Shown here one piece after another: positions 9,680 through 17,837 of a stretch of 64,000 nt of DNA. Made by a program: the position numbers and the translations under genes. Source of the DNA: Callipepla californica brunnescens (Eukaryota > Chordata > Aves > Galliformes > Odontophoridae); assembly GCA_023055505.1 (NCBI GenBank), contig JALIRH010000143.1, positions 434,001 to 498,000 on the forward strand. The letters run 5' to 3'. Numbering within the stretch: the first letter of the stretch is position 1; each line of letters begins with the position of its first letter. The notes beneath the pieces are model-generated. The model ran no database searches. It was not told the origin of the DNA and saw nothing but the letters and a program-made list of their open reading frames with translations.

Positions 9680-11584
9680 GTGCAGAATTTGTACTCCCCT
9701 GTGAAACTGGTGCTAAGTGGACTAAGGGTTTTCATGTACCTTAGAGCATGTTGGCGTCTTTTTAAGCTCCTCATGTTCAGCACCGGAGTCATATCTGCAT
9801 ACAGCTGTTTTAGTGTGCTGATGGGGTTACCCCCCTCCCGCCTAAACAGCCTGGTTAATATGACAGATTATACGGCATTTGGATTGGTTTCCAGGTACTC
9901 TTTTCAGGTTTTTACCTATCTTCAAGGTGTCAGTCTGGCAACTGTGTTATCTGTCTTCCTGAATGTACTCTGTGCAATGGTATTTTACATCCAGTGGAGC
10001 AAGCCTTCCTCAGAACCAGAGAGTGTTGAATGGCAGGGAAGGTGGGAAAAATTAGGAAAGAAATTAGAAGCGTGGGGACCCCCGGTGCAATGTGATTTTG
10101 ATCTCGAGCACCTGCGGGATCCTGAGAAATTCAGTGAGTGTTTAGGTCAGGAGTCATGTGACTCAGGGAGATCTGAGAAGGAACGGATTGTTTGGGGATT
10201 GGCTTGTGCTTATCGAGCTATAATTGATATTCTTGAGAGAAATGGTTTCCAAACCGAGGTTCAGAACAAAAATGAAAACCTTGAGGTTAAACCTGACCAG
10301 TCACAGGAAGCACCGGCATCCGTGTCGGTTGCCCCTGTGGAAAGCCAGAAATGGAAACTTGTGTCCTCTCGGCTAGAACGGAAAGAAGAAGAAGCAGAGG
10401 AAAAAAAGGAAGATCCAGGTGAGGGGCCCTCTTCAGCACCAACTCCACCACCACAACCACCTAAAAAGTCCACTAAGGAAGGTGAGAAACGTGGAGACGA
10501 CAGAGATGAGAAAGAAGAGGAAGATCCAGGTGAGGGGCCCTCCTCAGCACCACCACCACCACCACCACCTAGAAAGGCCACTAAGAAAAGTGTGAGGCAT
10601 GGAGAGGACAGTGATAATGAAGAAATCACCATTACTACTATTCGTCGGCCCCTAAAGATGACTGAAATCCAGGGTTCAAGAAAGGAGTTTGTACGGCGCT
10701 CAGATGAACCTATTGTCACCTGGTTGCTGCGGTGTTGGGACAACGGTGCCAGCAGCGTGTCCCTTGATGGCAACGAAGCCCGCCAACTGGGAAGCATTGC
10801 TCGAGACCCAGCTATTGACAGAGGGATTAGTAGATGTCTGAGTGGAGTTGCTACCCTTTGGGAACGAGTACTAGTAGCTGTAAAAGAGAGATTTCCTTAC
10901 AAAGACGATCTGGAGCCTAAGGTGGAAAGATGGAATACTGTGGAGAAGGGCGTCCAATTTCTGAGAGAAATGGCTGTGGTAGAGATGCTGTATGATCCTA
11001 CTTTCGTCCCTAACAATCCACACCAGGACCGCGATCCTGAGAAAGCATGGTGTAAAGCTGATGTATATCGGAAGCTCTCAAAAACAGCACCAGAAAGGTA
11101 CGCAAGTACACTGGTAGCAACATTCAATATACTCGAGGGCCGAAACAGAAGACTCCCATTTCATGAAGTGGTTACTACACTTCAAAATTTTGAACAACAA
11201 CTTCCACCATCACACGTTTCCATTGCAGCTGTATCATCGGTAGCAGGAGAAGTCAGTGACATAAAGAAGATACTGAAAATGATACTGGAGGAATTGTCCT
11301 TACTGATGAACCGGGATGGACCTGTGGCAGTATCAGAAACACCGGATGAAGACGGGGATGATCCAAAGAATCTGATGGAGAAACTGATCAAACTGATAAA
11401 AGTCTCAGCCATCAAAGGCAACCGCCTCTCTGCTCGAGTAGATGACAGCAGTAACTTCATGTCGCGTGTGTCCATGTGGAGCTTCTTACGAGAGAATGGA
11501 GAGGACATGAAGAAGTGGCATAAAAAACCCACCCCTGCACTACGAGCACGTGTGAGAGAATTACAGCAGAGATCAAGCTGCTAA
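9671..11584 (+). CDS. ERV-L type Gag with N-terminal membrane module, intact
   Basis: 637-residue Gag of the ERV-L type, structural protein of the intracellular particle. Residues 12-51 and about 86-108 are strongly hydrophobic, with a sequon NMT at 63-65 between them, so the N terminus looks like two membrane spans with a short loop. A charged and proline-rich linker (about 230-325, with PPPPPP and E/K runs) follows. From about residue 330 comes the conserved core beginning EIQGSRKEFVRR, with WLLRCWDNGASSVSL and EARQLGSIARDP. The start chosen is the first ATG of the frame; the frame is open upstream into the LTR but has no earlier ATG. The sequon then falls at residue 63, the same number as in the element at 57431. 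The last codons after ELQQRSS result from the junction of the pol deletion. No zinc knuckle seen. Confidence 0.82.
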   Translation: MRAVQNLYSPVKLVLSGLRVFMYLRACWRLFKLLMFSTGVISAYSCFSVLMGLPPSRLNSLVNMTDYTAFGLVSRYSFQVFTYLQGVSLATVLSVFLNVLCAMVFYIQWSKPSSEPESVEWQGRWEKLGKKLEAWGPPVQCDFDLEHLRDPEKFSECLGQESCDSGRSEKERIVWGLACAYRAIIDILERNGFQTEVQNKNENLEVKPDQSQEAPASVSVAPVESQKWKLVSSRLERKEEEAEEKKEDPGEGPSSAPTPPPQPPKKSTKEGEKRGDDRDEKEEEDPGEGPSSAPPPPPPPRKATKKSVRHGEDSDNEEITITTIRRPLKMTEIQGSRKEFVRRSDEPIVTWLLRCWDNGASSVSLDGNEARQLGSIARDPAIDRGISRCLSGVATLWERVLVAVKERFPYKDDLEPKVERWNTVEKGVQFLREMAVVEMLYDPTFVPNNPHQDRDPEKAWCKADVYRKLSKTAPERYASTLVATFNILEGRNRRLPFHEVVTTLQNFEQQLPPSHVSIAAVSSVAGEVSDIKKILKMILEELSLLMNRDGPVAVSETPDEDGDDPKNLMEKLIKLIKVSAIKGNRLSARVDDSSNFMSRVSMWSFLRENGEDMKKWHKKPTPALRARVRELQQRSSC

Positions 11585-12234
11585 AATTGAAGTGTCTCAA
11601 ATAGACTTGGACTGGTAGAACAAAGGAGAGTTATTTTTAGCTCAGTGGGCCCATGAGACCTCAGGCCATCAAGGAAGGGATGCGACCTACAAGTGGGCTA
11701 GAGACCGAGGGGTGGACTTAACTATGGATGTCATCGCAGGTTACCCATGACTGTGATACATGTGCCATAATTAAACAGGCCGAGAGGATGAAACCTCTCT
11801 GGCAGGAAGGGAGATGGCAGAAGTATAAATATGGGGAGGCGTGGCAGGTTGATTATATCACCTTGCCGCGATCTCGCAATGGTAAGCGTTATGTGCTCAC
11901 CATGGTGGAGGCGACCACTGGGTGGCGGGACATTTAAGCATTGGGAGAAAAATCTGTCAGAAGCCACCTGGTTGGTCAACACTAGGGGATCAGTGAACCG
12001 AGATGGTCCTACACAATCCAGCTCCCTACAGGGGGAGATAAGGTCCCTGTAGTACATGTGAAGAGCATGTTGGGAAAAGCGATGTGGGTCCTTTCCAGCC
12101 TCTGGAAAGGGCAGACCCCTCTGGGGAACAGTTTTTGCACAGGGACCTGGGTGCACCTGGTGGGTAATGGATAAAAATGGGGATGTCCAGTGTGTACCAC
12201 AAGGGAATCTGATGCTGGGGGAGTGCAGTCTGTG
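11585..12234 (+). pseudogene. Integrase remnant of E1 pol
   Basis: Sequence aligns with the RNase H/integrase boundary and integrase of the element at 61446-62376. The HHCC zinc-binding part is present (HETSGHQGRD and CDTCAIIKQA), followed by the first catalytic stretch QVDYITLPRS. Two deletions are visible: about 2.3 kb joining the end of gag to this region, and about 260 bp that removes the middle of the catalytic core, joined at the direct repeat GGGTGGC. Frames shift repeatedly, so no enzyme can be made. Confidence 0.85.
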
Positions 12235-12353
12235 ATTCCATGTGTGTATATATATGTATAGATATGTTTGTATGTAATCTGTGTTATTGCTGTTCTTGGT
12301 TCTATATAGATACATGTTAAGCATGATGTGATGATGTGGAATAAGGGGTGGAA

Positions 12354-12783
12354 TGTTGTGGTTTTGTGGTTTTGATGCCGGTATTCCACATCAGAACATC
12401 ATGCAGGCCGTTAAGGAGTTAATGCTGTGGGAGCAGGGGAGGGGCGGAGCTCCGCACCGGACGGGAGGCCCGCGCTTTTTGTGGCGCGCGCGGTCGGGGC
12501 TGCCGTGAGGAGTTCAGCACGTGTAAAGTAAGCTCCCAGTTTTCTGGTTTGGAAATTTTGTCTCTCTCTCTCAATTGTTCAATTCTATTAGATTTAGTAA
12601 AGTTACCGTTCCTTCTCAGATCGTGCCGTTGTGTTTTTCTTTACAGACCCTCTATTCGCTCTGTTTTCCCCTCCCCCCGGAGCGTGCGGCTCTGCTGAGG
12701 CGGCCGCGCGGCCACTGACGGGACAGTTTTTTTTTCCCTTCTCGGTTCCCCCTTGGGTTACTGTCATAGATAGCACCGTGACA
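12354..12783 (+). repeat. 3' LTR of E1
   Basis: 430 bp, one difference from the 5' LTR. Preceded by the purine-rich tract AAGGGGTGGAA (12343-12353), the likely polypurine tract for plus-strand priming. Confidence 0.95.
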
Positions 12784-12875
12784 GATTGGATTGAGTAGCT
12801 TGGTGGGTAGGGATGGTGGTGGGAGAACGGTTGGACTAGATGATCTTGTAGGTCCTTCCCAAACTCATGTATCTA
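12784..12875 (+). mobile_element. CR1 3' end, right part (split by ERV insertion)
   Basis: Starts with the right GATTG target copy, then the CR1 3' end including GGTTGGACTAGATGATCTTG and the octamer-like tail TGTATCTATGAAATT. Joined to 9175-9225 it matches the uninterrupted copy at 41838-41976. Confidence 0.85.
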
Positions 12876-14388
12876 TGAAATTGGTCCACTGGGTGAGCTC
12901 AGTGGCCCCATAGCCAGGCAGGACTGTGTGGAGCTGGAGCCCAGCCTGGCTGCAGCCTCACTAAAGCAGGAGCTGATGGTCCTGGTATGAGGTGGGGCCT
13001 GATCAGCTCCAGGATACCCAAGTGGGTCAGGCCGAGCGGTTTGAGTCCTCAGGCCCTGACATTATCTCACCGAGAGGACACAATAAAATAATGCGCGGGG
13101 TTGTTCATGTGCTTTGCAGGTATTGAGATCTGTCTGAAAAATTGGTTTATATTGGTTTATACAGCCAGCAGTCAATTCCATATGTGCAGCTTTGCACATA
13201 TACATACCACATTACTGAGATGTCGATGACATCTGAGCACCTCAGCAAAATCAGTCCCTGCCAATGACCGATATAACAGCTAAGTTTCCTTTCCCCCCTT
13301 TTTCCTTCCCTCCTTTTCCCCCCATTCCTTCCTTCCTTCCCCCCCCTATTCCTTCCCTCCTTCCCCCCCTTTTTCCTTCCCTCCTTCCCCCCCTTTTTCC
13401 TTCCTTCCTTCCCCCCCCGCAAACGTTGATTGCGTCCTCCTGCTGTTCCTGTTGTCTCCCCCAATCTTGTTGTTCCCCCTGAACCCCGACCATAACATTT
13501 TGTTATTCCCCTCAACCCCAAACTACTTTATAACATGTTTTTGTTTCATGGAATTTTCTGGGCCCCGATGATGCATGTGCATCAGGACCAGGGGGAGGTG
13601 GGAAGCCCTCATCCTGCTGCGCATGCTGATCCCAACCCCCGTGGACCGGAGCAGCGGACGGCGTGGACTGCATCTCTGGTATAATCAACAAAGGATCACA
13701 CCTCGATACTGATCTGAATCCACGTTGCTGTCTTTGCCTTGAGAACCCTAATTCTGGCTATTGTTCTGACATTCATTTTTTGTCCTTGTAGATGTTTGCC
13801 GTGGAAACGTTTGCTGTATCTCTCTACTGATCCGTCCGGGCCTCAAACTACTTTGTGCCAACACAAAGCGTAGGAGAGCTGCATCTCCTTCCCTCCTGAG
13901 TGCAGCCTTCATCCTCCAGCGCCCTTCTCCTGACACCCTCATTTCCAGCAGGCAAGGAATCAAGAGTGCCCTCGTTTGCTGCATGTCCCAGCTCCCCTCC
14001 CAGCTTCGGCAGTGCCTCCCAGCCCACCAAACCTGGCCGTCCCCACCGTGCCCCGTGCCGCCGCTGAGTCCCTTCCAGTCTATGCCGACCTCAGCTGAAA
14101 TACAGAGCAGGGAGAGAGCCTCAGGAAGATCCGGGCCAAGAGATGTGTGGGAGAAGTCCAGTTGTCGTGGGGAGGTGAAGGGGTGGGAAAAGATCCCAAT
14201 TTCTAAGTGACAAACTGAGATGTTGTGGTGGAAGAAGCTGTGTGCTTGGCAGTGGAAGAGCACAGCCACTCAGGAACCAACTGAACGATGTCCCTCCGAC
14301 ATTTCACCCCTTTTAACTTCGCCTGCTGTAACCAAACTTTTACTTTTCTACCTCTCCTCCAAAACAACAACAAAAAATGACAACTCAC
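12876..14388. other. Duplicated spacer with polypyrimidine tract
   Basis: Non-coding spacer matching 41977-43486. It contains the C/T tract listed separately and an LTR-like stretch around 13420-13771 that ends TTCTGACA but lacks convincing target duplication. No gene recognised. Confidence 0.5.
13284..13418. repeat. Polypyrimidine (TTCC/CCCCCTT) simple repeat
   Basis: About 135 bases of almost pure C and T on the plus strand, mostly TTCC and CCCCCCTTTTT words. Open frames here on either strand are low-complexity and not genes. The unit 2 copy (42385-42516) differs in length and composition. Confidence 0.9.
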
Positions 14389-14508
14389 TTGTTTCTCTCG
14401 CGCCACGATCTTCCTGTCCTGTTCATGGATCTGATCGTTCTTCAATTCCAGAACGTGTCTGAAGCTCCTCAGATTTTCTTCTAAGGGCAGATACGGAGCT
14501 TTTGCCAT
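14389..14508 (-). CDS. MTUS2: MTUS2-like orphan exon c (40 codons)
   Basis: Exactly 120 bp, phase 0 at both ends. Acceptor TTTCCTAG precedes ATGGCAAAAG; donor CAA|GTGAGT follows. The peptide runs from MAKAPYLPLEENLRSF to NDQIHEQDRKIVAREKQ, a heptad-like coiled coil whose APY..LEE, VLE.KN and IHEQ.KKI pattern matches the MTUS2 C-terminal coiled coil. The unit 2 copy encodes the same peptide. Confidence 0.7.
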
Positions 14509-15574
14509 CTAGGAAACGTGCCAGCAATTTGTCTGTGTCGGCCACAAATGCATCTTCAGCCGTGAGGTGAAGATTCCCAAAAGTCTACCCAGCGGTTTAG
14601 GACTGATGGTGCAATGAAGGGCAGATGGAGGCGGCCTCCCTCAGCCGGTCTGAACCCTGACATTCTCCTGTGGCACACCACTTTCTGTGGGCAGCCGCTG
14701 GAACCTTCCTCATGGCCAGCCTCGTGGTTCGATGCTGCTGATCCATGGCTTTCTGGACGTCTTGGACTGTGACCCACACTAGTGAGCTGCCTTGGAATAG
14801 CGGGCGTTGACATCACGGGGACACAGCAAAATCTGTCCTGTCTTTATATAAACTAAGTACTGCAGCGGGCATGGAAGGCGCTGACGCTACCTGTCTCCAC
14901 GGCCAAGCCGTTTTCAGACACTTGTGCTCCTTTCCTAAGGAGTTTTCCCCCCTAAAAGCCTCCAGAGCCCCTCACCCACCCTACTATGTCCATTCCCCAT
15001 CCCCCACCATCTTGCTTACGTGGCTGTGCTGTGAACATGCTGAAATGACCCAAATTAAAGAAAACCCATTTTAGGTTTCTCTCATTTCAGATAAATAATG
15101 GCAGAAAGTGTTCGCTTGCACACTGTAAATTAATAACTTGGCCCCAGTAGACAGCAGCTGAACAAATATTTAATGGCCGGACAGGTCCGTCCACAGAAGC
15201 CGAGGAAAAAAATGAGGCAGTGCAGAGAACATCAGAGAAGTTTGCTCAGAATGTGAACAGGACGAGTGTGAAAAGACGAGAAGTAAAGAGAAAGAGAGGA
15301 AGAAGATGAACGCGTGAGATAGAGCACAGGGAATGTTTCGGAAACGGAGCTACACAGGTTGGGTGAGAGAACAGAGGATAGAGGGAGGACCACTGACAGC
15401 AGCCCTGCGCTGAGGTGTGTTCAGGATGTTCCCACAGGATTCAAGATCTGGGGTCATGACTGAGGTGTGAGCCCCCGGCCTCGGGGTGGGACCCCCTTGC
15501 TAACACTGCTGTGTGCCATACGCAGAAGCACAGATCTCGATGGCTATGTAACAATAGTTGCCAACTACCTTCAC

Positions 15575-15667
15575 CTGTTCCTCACTGTTTTTGTTCAAAG
15601 CCTCCTCAGACGGGTTTGCTTTGGCCTTCAGGGACCGGCTCTGGAAGGGGAGGGTGCCTACCTGGTC
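15575..15667 (-). CDS. MTUS2: MTUS2-like orphan exon b (31 codons)
   Basis: 93 bp, phase 0 at both ends, acceptor CTCTCCTCCAG and donor CAG|GTGAAG. Peptide starts DQVGTLPFQSRSLKAKAN and ends EEALNKNSEEQ, resembling the DQVDTL.FQ and EEAL...EEQ segment preceding exon c in MTUS2. One residue differs in unit 2 (R to Q in FQSRS). Confidence 0.68.
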
Positions 15668-16792
15668 CTGGAGGAGAGGAGAAATGAGCACACTGCTGTG
15701 TTATCGATCACCCCTCTCACATTCACACAGCCCAGTCTGAGCTGTGCCACCACCAGGGGAGGTGACCACGGCCCAGAAACCACTGCCAGGCAAATTTTTA
15801 ACACAAGGACACTTGAACGTACGATGGGCTTATCGTAACGAAGTGCCTCGGGGGAGCCCAAGATCCCTGCAATGCCTGCAGCTAGCTGGCAGCGGCTGCC
15901 ACTGCTCCGTGACGTGTCTTCAGTGCTAAATCACCCTGTCACCTCGGCACGAATAAGAACAACCACGCCTCATCCAGACAGCGGGCGTCTATGGCGCGGG
16001 CGTGAAAGAGATCTGCTGAACAGTTCCTGTGGTCTGAACAGATTCTCATCGTGCTTCCTCTACCTTTGTAGGCAACATTCCATCCTGCTCGGGGGCTCCT
16101 GAGAGGATAATGAGCAGCCGTGAGTTAACGGAGTGGGCTTTGAATGGCATCTCGGAGCTACTGGTGGGAACAATGTGCTATTTTAAGCAGTCTCATTTCT
16201 GTTCCCATGAAAGGCATCCCTGCGCCTTCCATACACCTGCAAAAGCTGCGGTCGCTGCGAGGCCACGTTCTGTGTTTTGTGTTTGTCATTTCTCAGCTGT
16301 AACGCTGCATCAGTGTGCGCTGCAGGATAGGCTGACACACCTGGAGCTGCCAATGCTGCACGAGGAGCACAGTGACGAGTAACAGTACGCACCAGTTGGG
16401 GTTTTTCTAAATCGTAATGATCTCTGACCAGGCAATCAAACAGAGCTGGCACTTTGTGCTCACACAAGGTTTCCAAAGGTAACACGGACCCCAGCTGCGC
16501 TTTTCTCCCTCTAGGTCTGCCTGCTCTTCCCTTCCAGACGCTGTAAATTCGAATCAGGCAAAGCAGGGAGAAGAGCCCAAGGGGCAGCGTGGCTGCTCAT
16601 CTTTGGATGGAGCAGAAGAGGCCTTCAGAGGAGCTGAGCCTGGCACAAGGGTCCCTGTGCTGGAGGGATGTGTGGGGACCCACGGGAGCCGTGGCCTCGC
16701 AATGGGCGCCACAAACTACAGCTGGGAGGAAGCGAGGACCCAGTGTGCTCTGCCAGCACCGCTGTGGGGTGGGAAATAACAGAACTGCTAAC

Positions 16793-16866
16793 CTGGAGGC
16801 ACGGCCGCATCTGTTCAAAGCTTTCCTTTAATTGTGTTTTCTCCAGTTCGCAAGCAGCAGCCAGTT
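16793..16866 (-). CDS. MTUS2: MTUS2-like orphan exon a (24 full codons)
   Basis: 74 bp: two bases completing a split codon, then 24 codons, ending in phase 0. Acceptor TGTGTGTCTTCCCCAG, donor CTCCAG|GTTAGC. Peptide LAAACELEKTQLKESFEQMR then PCLQ, matching the ESFEKMR.SLQ segment that precedes exon b in MTUS2. Identical in unit 2. Confidence 0.65.
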
Positions 16867-17495
16867 CTGGGGAAGACACACAGACACGACATCGCTAAGT
16901 GAAGTCCAGCAGAGCAGGGGATGGGAGCACAGAGGCTGGGAGCCAGGCACCGCATGGGAAACAGCTTCAGGGCACGGAGGTTAAGGAAGAAACCAGCAGT
17001 AACACGCCATGGGGTTCTGGGAGAGCTGCTTTGAGGATCAGCATTTCCCAGCCTTGCAGCGGTCCCTCTACGTCTGCGTGGTCAAATTTGGATTTCTCAC
17101 ATCTGTCAGCTCCCAGGGGCTGTGATCCAAAAAGGTTCAGTATAAAAGCGGGCAAACAACCACGGCAGGGTGAGTATCTCCAAGCCAAGGGGTTTGAAAG
17201 TAGGTACATTGACGAGTTTGGATTGCAGTTTCTTTGGGGAGATAAAAAGGGGAGCCAGCAGCTTGGACGCAAAAAGGCAAATAACGGTGCTTGTCCAGGA
17301 GCTGCGGAGGACCTGTAAGGTTTAACGACGCTGTCACACCCTGGAGACAAAATGTCCTCTATTTCTAGTACATGATTAAGGGTTTCACTGCTAGAAAAGT
17401 TGCCTCGGACTGATTAATAACCAGAAGTTAATCAACAAAGTGGAATAGTTTACCCTTCAACCCAAGGGCATGAGACTGGCATTCGGTACTGTGTG
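16867..17495. other. Duplicated spacer, nothing recognised
   Basis: Holds a 139-codon plus-strand open frame (16899-17318) that is unchanged in unit 2, but it has no recognised domain and biased composition; conservation simply reflects recent duplication. Confidence 0.45.
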
Positions 17496-17837
17496 GGAAC
17501 TGCTGGATCACGGCCTGAACCACTGATGGATCACCTGAGGCGAGCTCTAAGTCAGCCGCAAAGCCACAGGTGAAGGTAACATACCTGTGTGATCAGAAGG
17601 GATGGGGTCTGGCTCCACCTCTCCCAGACCCCATTGAAGGGCTGACCACCACCAGGGAAGGATCTCTGGTTGGGGATCCCTCTGTAGTGGAGTAATCAGC
17701 GAGCCTCAACCGTCATCATGGTGAGCCTCCCTTTCCTTACTAGTTTTCTGTATGTCATCTACTTAAGCCCATCTAAAATATACCGTCTTCGGCACTATTT
17801 CTTTTGGGTGCTATTCTTGGGGGTTATTTGCCCTACA
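17496..17837 (+). repeat. Dispersed repeat R1, copy b
   Basis: Diverged homologue of 7466-7791 in the same orientation, from GGAACTGCTGGATCACGG to TTATTTGCCCTACA, with a small insertion near AGGTGAAGGTAACATACC. Confidence 0.7.

Larger units (their letters stand above)
9226..12783 (+). mobile_element. Young ERV-L type element with intact gag and deleted pol (E1)
   Basis: Complete LTR-to-LTR element. LTRs 9226-9655 and 12354-12783 are both 430 bp with one mismatch seen (AACACC against AGCACC near the 3' end). GATTG at 9221-9225 and 12784-12788 is the 5-bp target duplication. The unoccupied site survives in unit 2 at 41883-41887. Inside are a primer site, an open gag, and a pol reduced to pieces of integrase by two internal deletions relative to the related element at 56655-63063. 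It cannot encode protease, reverse transcriptase or RNase H, so its recent movement must have used enzymes from another element (inference). Confidence 0.94.
14389..16866 (-). pseudogene. MTUS2: MTUS2-like gene fragment, three-exon span
   Basis: Three exons on the minus strand, in transcript order 16793-16866, 15575-15667 and 14389-14508, encode consecutive pieces resembling the C-terminal coiled coil of MTUS2, a microtubule-associated protein of the ATIP/MTUS family. All three have AG acceptors and GT donors and compatible phases; the putative introns are 1125 and 1066 bp. No promoter, upstream exon, last exon or poly(A) site was found in the unit, so this is taken as a gene fragment captured in the duplication rather than a whole gene. 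Family assignment is from memory of the MTUS2 C terminus, not a search. Confidence 0.65.

Noticed and set aside
13251..13493. Possible fourth MTUS2-like exon (glutamine-rich minus-strand peptide)
   Set aside because: Similarity to the expected next coiled-coil segment is weak, no clean splice sites were found and it merges with the simple repeat.
13147..13521. Lys/Gly-rich minus-strand frame
   Set aside because: It is a translation of the polypyrimidine simple repeat and changes freely between units.
13420..13771. Possible extra solo LTR ending TTCTGACA
   Set aside because: No matching TG start with target duplication could be defined, and no second copy besides the unit 2 duplicate is visible.
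16899..17318. 139-codon frame conserved between units 1 and 2
   Set aside because: Identity is explained by recent duplication of the whole segment; no domain, splice signal or codon pattern supports a gene.
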